From contig NZ_CP119785.1 of assembly GCF_029338235.1 (NCBI RefSeq), positions 1,240,001 to 1,304,000 of the forward strand: a stretch of 64,000 nucleotides of DNA. Direction: 5' to 3'. This document shows positions 1 to 8,225 of the stretch, piece after piece (positions within the stretch are counted from its first letter, which is position 1; each line of letters begins with the position of its first letter). Made by a program: the position numbers and the translations under genes. The notes beneath the pieces are model-generated. The model did no database searches. It was given only the letters and a program-made list of their open reading frames with translations, and had not been told where the DNA came from. Source of the DNA: Haloarcula rara. Its GTDB lineage: Archaea; Halobacteriota; Halobacteria; Halobacteriales; Haloarculaceae.

Positions 1-28
1 TTGTGCTGGGACCGCTAACGCCGTACTG

Positions 29-694
29 ATGCCAGACGACGCACCGTCGACCGACCGGGAGTCGCCGGTCGGGAAACCGGTCATCCGCGGCGACCCGACC
101 TTCACCGGGCAACACGCCGAGGAGGCCGTCGAGTTCGACCCCGACGACCCCGAGAGCCTCGAACTCGCCGCCCGAACTGTGCGGCGCTTCTCCGAGAACA
201 CCGCCGGCGCGGACGACAACGTCTACATGCTTCGGGGCGCCGCGGCGTGTGCCGCACTCGTCCGCGGCGAGGGGTCCTACAAGGCCGCAGCCGAGCGAGC
301 GGGCGGCGACGCCACCGTTTCCTTTATCCGAAAGTGGTCCCGCGTCCACGACCTGCCGCGCTCGGTTCGCGTCCACGTCGCCAAAGGAGAGATCGCCCCC
401 ACCGCCGCGAAACACATCGCCCGCCTGGCAGGTGAAGCCCGTCTCCTGCTTGCCTGGGCCGCGCTGGACCACGACCTGACCGTCCGGCAGATTCGCGCCG
501 TCGCCAGCGGCGTCAACGACGGTGCGACCATCGAAGCGGCGCTCGCGGCCGAGGGCTACCGCCTCGGCGAGCTCACCATCGACATCGACGTCGACGCCTA
601 CTGCAAACTCCGACGGCGCGCCGCGCTCGATTCGACCGAGCCGAGTTCGGTCGTCACCGACTCGCTGGAATCGACGCTCGGCGACGGACCGTAA
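29..694 (+). CDS. Haloarchaeal HTH/ParB-like conserved protein
   Basis: A 221-residue acidic soluble protein. Residues about 80-135 read like a ParB/KorB-type helix-turn-helix: a YKAAAERAGG segment, then a helix ending in KGEIAPTAAKHIARL, similar to the part of ParB-family proteins that scans for entry into DNA. No ParB N-terminal nucleotide-binding motif is seen, so a plasmid-partition role is not supported. I recall this haloarchaeal family as DUF7119, from memory. The ATG at 29 is the first start in frame. The gene stands just upstream of tRNA-Lys in the same direction, and the tRNA has its own TATA-like box overlapping the stop. DNA binding is inference. Confidence 0.8.
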   Translation: MPDDAPSTDRESPVGKPVIRGDPTFTGQHAEEAVEFDPDDPESLELAARTVRRFSENTAGADDNVYMLRGAAACAALVRGEGSYKAAAERAGGDATVSFIRKWSRVHDLPRSVRVHVAKGEIAPTAAKHIARLAGEARLLLAWAALDHDLTVRQIRAVASGVNDGATIEAALAAEGYRLGELTIDIDVDAYCKLRRRAALDSTEPSSVVTDSLESTLGDGP

Positions 695-728
695 GTACTT
701 AGCCGCCTGTTCCCCCACCTGCTATCGA

Positions 729-802
729 GGGCCGGTAGCTCAGTTAGGCAGAGCGTCTGGCTTTTAACCAGATGGTCGGGGGTTCAACTCCCTCCCGGCC
801 CG
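729..802 (+). tRNA. tRNA-Lys (anticodon TTT)
   Basis: A full cloverleaf can be folded. The 7-bp acceptor stem (gggccgg/ccggccc) is perfect, the D arm starts gctcagtt, the anticodon stem tctgg/ccaga encloses the loop cttttaa with anticodon TTT, the T loop is ttcaact, and the discriminator is g802. CCA is not encoded and there is no intron. A TATA-like aagtactta about 30 bases upstream (692-700) is the likely promoter. Confidence 0.95.
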
Positions 803-1130
803 TGAGATATCCGCGAGCGACAGCGAGCGGTATCGAACGACCGAGGGAGGGAGTTGAACCCTGGGAGTCGCAGCGGCCGAGGGAACCGAGGCCGACCGTC
901 TCCCTCCGGTTCAACTCCCGACGGACCGAGTCCGTCGTAGCTCGCAGTCGCTCCGCGACTGCTCACTCCCGAAAGACGCCCATGGCGTCTTTCGACCCTC
1001 GCTAACGCATGGCGTTCGCTCAGCCTCCCGACCCGCTTCGACGGCGGTCTCACGAACAACGTGAGTGAGACGTCGGAGCGACAGCATCGCTCCGGTAAAC
1101 GGACGTGAGGAGTGAAGCGGCCCCGGAGTC
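803..1130. repeat. Palindrome-rich spacer with tRNA-Lys 3' copies
   Basis: No credible gene. Exactly the 17 bases at 780-796 of the tRNA-Lys T arm recur inverted at 845-861, and a degenerate forward copy lies at 908-919. Further on are compact hairpins: acgga/tccgt (921-935), gcagtcg/cgactgc (944-962), an 11-bp-armed palindrome at 970-994 with a 3-base loop, and aacgc/gcgtt (1002-1014). Possibly decayed attachment-site traces or a REP-like stem-loop family; no function can be assigned. Confidence 0.6.
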
Positions 1131-1194
1131 AGAACGATGTCTCGCTGGAGCCCAGACCGGATGATTTACCACCCTCACCGTCCAGCGGTGGAAC

Positions 1195-1407
1195 ATGAAC
1201 GCACTCACCGACGGACTCGACGACCCGCTGAAGCCACTGGGCGTTGCGGGTGGTATCTTCCTCGTGCTCGCTGCGGCGGGCACCGTCATCGGCGCGCCGT
1301 GGGCAACGCAGGCGACTATGGGCGGCGCAGTCGTCCAGATTTTCGGCTCGCTGCTGATGGCCGTCCTCGGGGCCGTACTCGCCTACGTCAGCTGGAACGA
1401 CGAGTAG
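1195..1407 (+). CDS. Small two-helix membrane protein
   Basis: A 70-residue protein of unknown function with two hydrophobic helices, about residues 14-34 and 40-64, joined by a short Gly/Ala-rich turn (GAPWATQATMGG). The ends are acidic (NALTDGLDD and WNDE). Its last codons and stop, with the following bases, are tandemly duplicated just downstream (1396-1419 and 1431-1454). It is convergent with the next gene. Small proteins of this type are common in haloarchaea; the topology is inferred only from hydrophobicity. Confidence 0.65.
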   Translation: MNALTDGLDDPLKPLGVAGGIFLVLAAAGTVIGAPWATQATMGGAVVQIFGSLLMAVLGAVLAYVSWNDE

Positions 1408-1454
1408 AAAAACGGGGTTTCCGGCGCAGAAACGACGAGTAGAAAAACGGGGTT
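1396..1454 (+). repeat. Tandem 24-bp repeat spanning a stop codon
   Basis: The same 24 bases occur at 1396-1419 and 1431-1454, a period of 35. They contain the end of the upstream coding region, its TAG stop and an A-run followed by cgggg. The second copy is untranslated, so this is a recent local duplication of a gene end. Confidence 0.85.
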
Positions 1455-1525
1455 CGCAGACGGACTGGCGTCGCGCAGGGACGGGAGCACCGACACCGGG
1501 TCGGCGCCGACCGCAGCAACCCGTC

Positions 1526-2365
1526 TCAGCCGCGGTTCGGGAGGTATGCCATCCCGAGCATCAGCACGGACGCGATGCCGCTGAGTATCGAGATGCCCCA
1601 AAGGCCGTTCTTGCGCTCGTGGAAGTAGTCCTGTGCGGCGAGAGTCTCCTGGTACTGCGAATACTTGTCGCTGCTGATAATCTTAACTGTACTCTGGTCG
1701 GGGAAGTACGCGAAGTACTGCCCGTCAGCGAGCGTGACGTTGCCACCCTCGCTGAGTTCGGCCGTCTCCTCACGCGACGCGGTCCACTCGACTGTCGCGC
1801 TGCTGTTGGTCACCTCGGAGAGAGTCGTCGTTTGCGTGCCGTCATCGGCCTCGTACGGATACTGGTCGCCGGTCGTGTACGTCACAGTCTCCGGTTCCGG
1901 GAGCCACTCCTCGACCGGCTGGGTCGAATTGTCCGCGCGATAGACGACGTAGTCGGTACCGTCCCGGGTCGCAAGCGAATTGTACACCTCGCTGTCTTCC
2001 TGGAGCAGCTGGGTCACGTTCTGCTGGGCAGTGAGTGTCAGCGTGCCCGTGGCGTTGTCGGTACTGACATCATAGGTCGTGTTGTTCCGTGTGACCTCCG
2101 ACCCGTCGTCGACCGTTTCGGTGTACTGCGAGGAGTTGTTCGTCCAGGCTAGCTCGGCAGCCATCGTCCCGTCGTCGCCGGTCGGCTGGATGTTCGAGAC
2201 GGTGTATGTCTGGTCCCCGCTGCTAAATTCGCTGTCGTTGGTCAGTTCCGGCCCTTCGATGTCCACCGCCGGCCGCTGACTCTCCGCGACGCCAATGTAC
2301 GCGTAGGCTGCGACACTGACGACGAGGAAGAACAGGAAGTACGCCGCCGCGGCTCGTCGTTGCAT
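1526..2365 (-). CDS. Exported or membrane-anchored protein, unknown
   Basis: A 279-residue protein with an N-terminal hydrophobic helix (about residues 8-26) and a second near the C-terminus (about 252-272) ending NRG. The large region between them is Thr/Asn/Asp-rich with many N-x-S/T sites, as in haloarchaeal proteins exposed outside the cell. The C-terminal helix is preceded by a basic stretch (HERKNG), consistent with both ends being membrane-embedded. I do not recognise the family. It lies at the left border of the pilus-like locus, in the same direction as the next minus-strand gene, but membership is unproven. Confidence 0.7.
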   Translation of the reverse strand: MQRRAAAAYFLFFLVVSVAAYAYIGVAESQRPAVDIEGPELTNDSEFSSGDQTYTVSNIQPTGDDGTMAAELAWTNNSSQYTETVDDGSEVTRNNTTYDVSTDNATGTLTLTAQQNVTQLLQEDSEVYNSLATRDGTDYVVYRADNSTQPVEEWLPEPETVTYTTGDQYPYEADDGTQTTTLSEVTNSSATVEWTASREETAELSEGGNVTLADGQYFAYFPDQSTVKIISSDKYSQYQETLAAQDYFHERKNGLWGISILSGIASVLMLGMAYLPNRG

Positions 2366-2522
2366 ACCCGGACGGTCAGTCGCGGCACGGTTTAATGATT
2401 ACTTTTCGGAGGTCCCGGAGGCTGAGACCGTCACCAGCGAGACGGCGCCAGTACCGACGGGTCCCAGACAATCGGCTGTCCGTTCACAGCAGCGAGTTCG
2501 GGCAGTTGCGACAGTCGGCCGG

Positions 2523-2981
2523 TCAGTTGAGCCGGGTGAACCGGACGACTTTCTGGTTCGCGTTGTCCCGCTTGAGTTCGAGGACGAACGTCCGTCGCTC
2601 GCTGCCACTGAGGCGATAGGTCCCGTTATCCGGCCCGGTGATGACAGCGTCGACGCGCATCTCTCGGGAGCTACTGCCCTCGACAGCGTAGCTGATTACC
2701 GTCGTCGAGGAGCGGTGGTTAGGTTCGATTGTGACCGTCTCGACAGGGACCGACGTGAACGAGTCCTCAGGGAAATCGAGTTCAACGAGCCGCTGTGGGC
2801 CTTTCTCGCTGTTTCGCCCGATTTCCTCCTCGGTGTGCAGTGACTCCGCGGATTTTTGTACCTTGCTCAGCTCTTGACCGACGTTTTTCTGACTTCGATC
2901 GACGGCGGCGTCGTTGATAACCGGCATCGCGACGGCTACGAGCGCGATCAGCATCAGGATGGCCACGACGTGTCGCATCAT
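2523..2981 (-). CDS. Pilus-locus exported protein (DUF7311-like)
   Basis: A 152-residue protein with one N-terminal hydrophobic helix (about residues 4-22) after a minimal basic start (MMRH), then a polar beta-rich domain exposed outside. From memory, haloarchaeal proteins of this kind (DUF7311) sit beside the coiled-coil protein and the TadA/TadC pair, as here. The short N-terminus followed directly by a helix and the stretch VINDAAVDRSQKNVGQELSKVQKSAE resembles a pseudopilin stalk; that is inference. It is divergent from the coiled-coil gene at 3184 across an AT-rich promoter region. Confidence 0.65.
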   Translation of the reverse strand: MMRHVVAILMLIALVAVAMPVINDAAVDRSQKNVGQELSKVQKSAESLHTEEEIGRNSEKGPQRLVELDFPEDSFTSVPVETVTIEPNHRSSTTVISYAVEGSSSREMRVDAVITGPDNGTYRLSGSERRTFVLELKRDNANQKVVRFTRLN

Positions 2982-3019
2982 GGTTTGGTTCGCGGGCGAT
3001 ATGACATCGGGGAGTCAGT

Positions 3020-3163
3020 CGGCCGTATCATACACAATTATATACCCACATTTAAATCTATACAGTGTGTACGTAACGTGTCGGCAGGTGGATAGCGTTA
3101 CGGGAAATCTCCGCTGGGCGTGGTGTTTTACTTTCCTAATTTCGGCGTTTACATTTAAATGGT
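3020..3163. promoter_or_regulatory. Divergent AT-rich promoter region
   Basis: In a GC-rich chromosome this stretch holds clear archaeal TATA-like boxes: attatatacccacatttaaa (about 3037-3056), suited to the minus-strand gene starting at 2981, and ttacatttaaatgg (about 3147-3160), about 27 bases before the ATG at 3184. The second spacing predicts a leaderless transcript. Confidence 0.6.
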
Positions 3164-3183
3164 ATTGGCTAAATAATATAGGC

Positions 3184-3999
3184 ATGAGTAACATCGAACA
3201 GCTCGAACAACGGGTGGAGGCGGTCGAGAACGCCGTGACCCACGGGAAGACGGAATTCGAGGATATCAAGGAGGTCGCGGAGCTGACGGCAGAACTCGAG
3301 TCGATGGCGAAGAAGCTGGAGAAAATGGAGCAGCGGCTGGCGGCCGTCGAGGGGGCGACACAGTCCCTGGAGGGATACGTGGGCAACGTCAAATCGGTCA
3401 ACAGTGAGACCGAAAAGCAGGCAGACGCCGCGGTCGCAGCCGTCGACCGCCTCGAATCGAAGATCGAGACGTTCGAGCGGCAGGTCAGTGTCGAGGCCTT
3501 CGAATCGCTCGCCCAGCAGGTGGAGGAACTTAACCGGGACCAGCAGCGACTGGCCGCGGAGCTGTCCAAGGCGTCCGGAACCACCGGGGAGTTCGTCTTT
3601 GGCGACCAGACCGGTGGACCCGAGCCCAGTCAGAACGGACACCCCAAGAGCGCGGTATCGACGAACGGGTCGGCGCCCACAGACCACGCGAACGGGTCGG
3701 CACCCACAGACCACGCGAACGGGTCAGCGCCCACAGACCACGCGAACGGGTCAGCGCCCACAGACCACGCGAACGGGTCGGCACCCACAGACCACGCGAA
3801 CGGGAGCCGCCCGATCGACCCCGCGGCGAGCGCCCAGAACCGACACCGCCAGAGTGAGCGAGATGATCGACTCCCGCCACAGCAACAGCGCGTCGACAAA
3901 CGGTACGGGACCACGTCTGACGGGGACGACGAACAGCCCGAAGAGAAGGGGGCGATGGCGAAGTTGCTGGAGAGTCTTCCCGACTGGATGACAAAGTAG
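3184..3999 (+). CDS. Coiled-coil protein with NGSAPTDHA repeats
   Basis: A 271-residue soluble protein. Residues 1-135 are heptad-rich coiled coil (starting MSNIEQLEQRVEAVE). A low-complexity linker follows in which the nonapeptide NGSAPTDHA is repeated five times (about residues 161-205), then a charged tail ending LLESLPDWMTK. I recall the family as DUF7310, associated with haloarchaeal type IV pilus-like loci. There is no membrane segment, so it may be a cytoplasmic scaffold or regulator of the TadA/TadC pair. The ATG at 3184 sits about 27 bases after a TATA box. It is convergent with the TadC-like gene, 78 bases away. Confidence 0.75.
   Translation: MSNIEQLEQRVEAVENAVTHGKTEFEDIKEVAELTAELESMAKKLEKMEQRLAAVEGATQSLEGYVGNVKSVNSETEKQADAAVAAVDRLESKIETFERQVSVEAFESLAQQVEELNRDQQRLAAELSKASGTTGEFVFGDQTGGPEPSQNGHPKSAVSTNGSAPTDHANGSAPTDHANGSAPTDHANGSAPTDHANGSAPTDHANGSRPIDPAASAQNRHRQSERDDRLPPQQQRVDKRYGTTSDGDDEQPEEKGAMAKLLESLPDWMTK
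3664..3798 (+). repeat. 27-bp coding minisatellite, five copies
   Basis: Five tandem 27-bp units, each beginning aacgggtc, start at 3664, 3691, 3718, 3745 and 3772; a partial unit follows to 3804. They differ only at two positions (g/a), so they are recent. All are in frame and encode NGSAPTDHA. Copy number is likely to vary among strains. Confidence 0.95.
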
Positions 4000-4077
4000 T
4001 CGGCGATCCACCGGACGCTGGGGTCTCGTTCTGTCTGCTGTTCCACGGCGAGAGCGGATTCGAGACGGTGGAGAAGG

Positions 4078-5808
4078 TTAGATAATCAGCCCGGCCAGGA
4101 CCACGGTCAGGACGTATATCGGCGTGGCGACGAGGATGGATTTCCCGGTCTCGAAGCCGATCAGTGGCGCGTCGAGCCCGTTTCTGAGGCCGATCGACAG
4201 CGGCTGCAACAGGAGGCTGAGGATGACGATATAGAGGCCGACGACGACCGCGAGCGGCTCGACGGAGAGTTTCGCGGCGTCGGCCGAGAGGTTCGCGAAC
4301 GTCACACCCTGACTGACCATCGCGTTCGCCAGCGCGACAGTCGCACCGGCGACGACCGGCCCGAATATCATGGCCGTGTTCTGGAGCGTGGCGGTGACCT
4401 GCGCCAGGTCACGCTGTGTTTTCTTTTCGACTTCCTGGAGTTCTTCGATGTGTTTCGACATCGAAACGATCGTCTCGCCGGCCGGTTGCCCCTCCTCTGC
4501 CGCGATCGCGAGCAGTGCGGCGGTCGCCCGGGCGCGCGCACTCGGCACGTCCTGAAGGACGCCGTACCGACCGAGAAACGCCTGCTTGACCGTGAGGTGG
4601 AGGCGGTGCTGACGGCCAGCTGCCTTCTCGAAAATGTCGCCTGTCCGGCCTGTCAGCCGGTCACCGGCGGTCGCGATAGCCGATTCGACCGCCTCGTTGT
4701 CGTCGACCTGTCGGCCGACCGTATACAGGGCGTCCGTCAGGTGACGCTCGACGTCGCGCACCGAATCGCGGACCTCGACGACCGGTTCGTAGTGGAGATA
4801 GAGGAACAGCCCGAGCCCGATACCGAGCGCCGCTATCGGCCCGAGATACGGAACGCCGAGCGGAATCGTGACCGCGTAGGCAGGGACGGCGGCGAACACT
4901 GCGAGACCGACGCCGACAGACCAGTGTCTGTCGACATCCGGGTGAGCCCGCGTCAGGTCCGGCGGCGGAAACGCCACCGGCCGTCGGGTGAGCAGCCACA
5001 CGGCCGCGACGACGACGATGCCCGGCAGGACGAGTAGATAGACGATAGCGAACACCTCGACGGTGACCGAGACCCCCGCGATCGATATCGCCGGCATCAG
5101 TGCCACGAGCGCCAGTGGGAGCATGATACCGAAGGCGTACAGCGCCGTCGTCGGCCGTCGAATCGACTCGATGAACTCGGCCATTTCGTCGCGGGTCCCG
5201 GTGAGCATCGCTTCGAGCGCGCGATCCAGCGTCTCGTCGCGTTTGTCCGGACTGGCGTCCTGGGCCGTGTTGAGCAGGTGTGCCGAACGCTGGACAGAGG
5301 GGAAGTGTTCGGCCCACTCGTTAGCGAACGTCAACAGCCCGCTCCGGGGCGAGCCGACCGAGCGCTCGATATGGTCCTCCAGATGGCCATACAGGGGCTG
5401 CTCCCCGGTGTTGGCAGCGAACCGGACCGCGCTCTCGAGGGACGGCTCTATCTTCATCCGGAGGACGATACGGCCGATGAGATTCGGTGCCTGGCCGAGC
5501 GCCTCGGTCCGGTGGACGGCGGCCATGATCGGCGGGAGCGAATGGACGACGTGGATCGTCGCCGCCGAAAGCGCAAGCATGACGGCGAAGATCGCCGGCA
5601 TCGGGAAGCCGAGCAACAGTAGCGGCGCGCTGAGAAAGAACACGGCTATCCCGGCACCGAAGCCCGCTCTGACGACCGTCTCGGGCGACTCCGACCAGCG
5701 GAGATACTCTATCGCTTCCAGGAGGTCCTCGCTCGTGTCGACCTCCCACGGGTAGAGCGTGGCGAGCAGCGGTATCGCGGTCCGAAAGTACCCTGCCATC
5801 GTTCTCAC
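4078..5808 (-). CDS. TadC/GspF-like pilus assembly platform protein
   Basis: A 576-residue polytopic membrane protein with two T2SSF-type modules: hydrophobic segments at about residues 46-95, cytoplasmic helices, segments at about 225-270 and 300-345, a second cytoplasmic module with the conserved ARARATAALLAIAAEEGQPA stretch, and terminal helices at about 480-575. In type II secretion, type IV pilus and archaellum systems this protein is the inner platform on which the ATPase works. The start is GTG at 5808, overlapping the ATPase stop as GTGA, so the two genes are translationally coupled; an ATG at 5799 is the alternative. It is the TadC/PilC/ArlJ equivalent. Confidence 0.85.
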   Translation of the reverse strand: MRTMAGYFRTAIPLLATLYPWEVDTSEDLLEAIEYLRWSESPETVVRAGFGAGIAVFFLSAPLLLLGFPMPAIFAVMLALSAATIHVVHSLPPIMAAVHRTEALGQAPNLIGRIVLRMKIEPSLESAVRFAANTGEQPLYGHLEDHIERSVGSPRSGLLTFANEWAEHFPSVQRSAHLLNTAQDASPDKRDETLDRALEAMLTGTRDEMAEFIESIRRPTTALYAFGIMLPLALVALMPAISIAGVSVTVEVFAIVYLLVLPGIVVVAAVWLLTRRPVAFPPPDLTRAHPDVDRHWSVGVGLAVFAAVPAYAVTIPLGVPYLGPIAALGIGLGLFLYLHYEPVVEVRDSVRDVERHLTDALYTVGRQVDDNEAVESAIATAGDRLTGRTGDIFEKAAGRQHRLHLTVKQAFLGRYGVLQDVPSARARATAALLAIAAEEGQPAGETIVSMSKHIEELQEVEKKTQRDLAQVTATLQNTAMIFGPVVAGATVALANAMVSQGVTFANLSADAAKLSVEPLAVVVGLYIVILSLLLQPLSIGLRNGLDAPLIGFETGKSILVATPIYVLTVVLAGLII

Positions 5809-7721
5809 CGGTTGTGGACGTAGGACCGGGCGACCTCGTCCGGTGCGACGCGGCCGTCGAGCGCCAGCGCCTCCAGATGGTCGGCGCGCTCGTCGACGGC
5901 GGTCAGGAGGTCCGAGTACGTCTCGTTCGGGCCGCTTATCTTGTCCAGAAAGCGGCTCTCGCCGCGCCGGACCCGCCCGGTCGGTTTCGCCCGGTCGCCG
6001 TCGTAGCTGTACAGTGACTCGAACCGGATATCGTCGCCAGTGGCGGTGACGCCCTCGATGGCGGACAGTCGCCGCTTGCGGCCCTCAGGGGTGTCGTAGG
6101 CCTGCATCGTCACGACCAGGTCGGTCGCCCCGAACGACGACGGCGGGACCCCAAGGTCGGAGACGACGCGCTCGTAGACCTCGTCGGCCCCGTTGCCGTG
6201 TATCGTCCCGAGGACGGCGTTCGCGTTGGCACCGACGCGCATCGCCTCATAGAGGACCTGTGCTTCCTCGCCGCGTATCTCGCCGACGACGAGCGCGCCG
6301 TCGCCCAGCCTGAGCGCCGTCTTCAGCGCGTCCGCGGGCGACAGTTCGAGTCCGTCACCGTCGCCGGTCCGGAGCGCCTGGATGTCGCGACCAACCTCCT
6401 GAAGCGGTGTGACCGGCAGCTCAGGCGTGTCCTCGATGATTACGGTTCGCGTCTCCGGGGGAAGTTCATAGAGGAGTGTCCCGAGCAGCGTCGTCTTTCC
6501 GGCACCCCGCGTGCCGGCGATGAGCGCCGCAGCGTTGCGATCGATCGCAAGCGAGAGGAACGCGGCGGCCTCCGGTGAGAGCGTGCCGTTTTTCACCAGT
6601 GCCGGCAGCGTGAATCGGTCGTCGGACTTCTCACGGAACGCGAAGCCGGTTCCGTCTGCGACCGGGTCGGTGACGCCGGAGACGCGGAGTCCGACGCCGT
6701 TGTTCAGGTCCGCTGTCGCGTCGACCGTCGGTGCGGCCCGTGAGAACGCTCGGCCGCTGGTCCGGCGGATACGAGAGCCCAGCGCGCCGACACCAGTCGG
6801 CGAGAAGCGGACGTTCGTATCCATCGATTCCCCGTCGACGGTGACTCGAACCGGGTTCCGCTCGACCGGCGACGTCGCGAACACGTCGGTGATCCGGTCG
6901 TCGGCGAAGAAGTCCTCCAGGATACCGTAGCCAGTCGTGTGTTTCTTCAGAACGGACGCCAGAAGCGGGTCGTCGGGCTCCTCGGTGACGTGTTCGATCG
7001 CGTTCGACGACGCTTTATCACCGGTGATGTCACCGTAGGCGATCGCTTCGTACCCGTCGATGACGTGGGCGCGCTGTGTCGGAGAGAGGTTCAGATCGAT
7101 CGTGTCGATGTAGTAAAGCGGGATATCGTCGGGCCGGTCGTAAATCCGTGCCTCGCTCTGTGTCTCGAGCGGTCGCGTGTTCCGCAGCTGGGCTCCCGAG
7201 GGCAGCGACGTGTCGACGTGGTGGCCGGCGATCACCAGCCCGACGAGCGGGTCGATGAGACTCTCGTAGCTGTCGATATCTCTGACAGCGTCCAACAGCC
7301 CGGACTCCATGCCGATCTCGACGAGCGGCCCGGTCCGAGCCCGCAACGTCGCGCCGACCCCGAGCGGATCTCGGAGGGCCTCTTCGGCCAGCTGTTCGTC
7401 GCGTCCCTTTGACCGTTTGTGATACCGCGCGGCCGACGAGAACAGTTCGAGCGTCTGTTCGTCATAGACGTACTCGATACCGTCTGATTCGGCGGCCAGA
7501 TGTGTCGCGGTCTTTTCCGTGAGCGCCTCGGTGACCAGCCGTCTGGCCGCCGGGTCTCGCACGAGGTCCCACTCGAGCCCGTTGGCGTCGACGATCAACT
7601 TCGCCTCGTCCCACCTGACAGTCATCGGGGTCGAATCCGGTGAATCGTCCCCGAGATACGCTTCGAGCCCCGCTTTCGCGACGAGCGAATCGACGGAGAG
7701 CCCCGAGTCGGTATCCGACAT
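5805..7721 (-). CDS. TadA/VirB11-like secretion ATPase
   Basis: A 638-residue type II/IV secretion ATPase. The N-terminal half is haloarchaeal and variable. The catalytic half has a Walker A GTRGAGKTT (about residue 405), an Asp box (IIEDTPELP), a Walker B region GALVVGEIRGEEA (about 475) and a His box GTIHGNGADEVYERV (about 505). It should power pilin extraction and assembly through the TadC-like partner, whose gene overlaps its stop. The ATG at 7721 (MSDTDSG) is chosen because a TATA-like tttaaa lies about 23-28 bases upstream; an in-frame ATG at 7745 would overlap that box. It is divergent from the DUF7857-like gene. Confidence 0.88.
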   Translation of the reverse strand: MSDTDSGLSVDSLVAKAGLEAYLGDDSPDSTPMTVRWDEAKLIVDANGLEWDLVRDPAARRLVTEALTEKTATHLAAESDGIEYVYDEQTLELFSSAARYHKRSKGRDEQLAEEALRDPLGVGATLRARTGPLVEIGMESGLLDAVRDIDSYESLIDPLVGLVIAGHHVDTSLPSGAQLRNTRPLETQSEARIYDRPDDIPLYYIDTIDLNLSPTQRAHVIDGYEAIAYGDITGDKASSNAIEHVTEEPDDPLLASVLKKHTTGYGILEDFFADDRITDVFATSPVERNPVRVTVDGESMDTNVRFSPTGVGALGSRIRRTSGRAFSRAAPTVDATADLNNGVGLRVSGVTDPVADGTGFAFREKSDDRFTLPALVKNGTLSPEAAAFLSLAIDRNAAALIAGTRGAGKTTLLGTLLYELPPETRTVIIEDTPELPVTPLQEVGRDIQALRTGDGDGLELSPADALKTALRLGDGALVVGEIRGEEAQVLYEAMRVGANANAVLGTIHGNGADEVYERVVSDLGVPPSSFGATDLVVTMQAYDTPEGRKRRLSAIEGVTATGDDIRFESLYSYDGDRAKPTGRVRRGESRFLDKISGPNETYSDLLTAVDERADHLEALALDGRVAPDEVARSYVHNR

Positions 7722-7737
7722 GACAACAGTGGTACCG

Positions 7738-7867
7738 TGATACAATTTAAACCTGGACCCGCGACACGCTTCGAGACCATATTATTTCAATTTATATATA
7801 TAATAAAATAAGTAACACTATTTTGTTGAATCGAAGAATCTATACTCTATTACAATATGTAGTATCC
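7738..7867. promoter_or_regulatory. Bidirectional promoter of the pilus locus
   Basis: This AT-rich intergenic region separates the minus-strand ATPase/platform operon (start 7721) from the plus-strand DUF7857-MinD operon (start 7868). It carries tttaaa at about 7743-7750 for the minus side. On the plus side are ttatatatataataaaataa (about 7792-7811) and, nearer the start, attacaata (about 7849-7857). The two arms of the system are probably transcribed divergently from here. Confidence 0.6.
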
Positions 7868-8224
7868 ATGGTTCAGGTAGAAACTGACTGCCGGCAAGTA
7901 GGCGAGATCACGCTCGTCGAAGCAGCAGTCACGAACAACCGGTCGACGCCGCATACGGCCCGTCTCGAGAGCACGCTCGACGGGCCGACGTGGCCGCCTG
8001 TTCGGGACGGGGCTGTCCTCCCGGAGTGGAACGACGGGGTGTGGGAAACGACGATCAGACCGGGTGCGACAGTCGGTGTCGGGTTCGCTACGTCGGCCGA
8101 ACCACAGATACCCGCAATGGAAGTCACGTCGCTGGAGCGGGTCGAAAGAGGAGGGGAATCCGACCGGGTCGCCTCGCTGCAGGACTGGTCGCCACCCCGA
8201 GATACACAGCCGGTAGACCGGTAA
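7868..8224 (+). CDS. Small pilus-locus protein (DUF7857-like)
   Basis: A 118-residue soluble protein starting MVQVETDCRQVG, beta-rich, with the motif VTNNRSTPHTARLES that resembles the edge of an Ig-like or CARDB-like sandwich. I recall it as the DUF7857 domain, found next to MinD-type ATPases in haloarchaeal pilus loci. The ATG at 7868 is preferred over an in-frame ATG at 7823, which lies in the AT-rich promoter. The stop is one base before the MinD ATG, so the two are cotranscribed and probably act together. The biochemical role is unknown. Confidence 0.7.
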   Translation: MVQVETDCRQVGEITLVEAAVTNNRSTPHTARLESTLDGPTWPPVRDGAVLPEWNDGVWETTIRPGATVGVGFATSAEPQIPAMEVTSLERVERGGESDRVASLQDWSPPRDTQPVDR

Positions 8225-8225
8225 G

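Noticed and set aside
3664..3798. Five tandem 27-bp repeats as a CRISPR array
   Set aside because: No spacers separate the units; they are contiguous, in frame and encode NGSAPTDHA.
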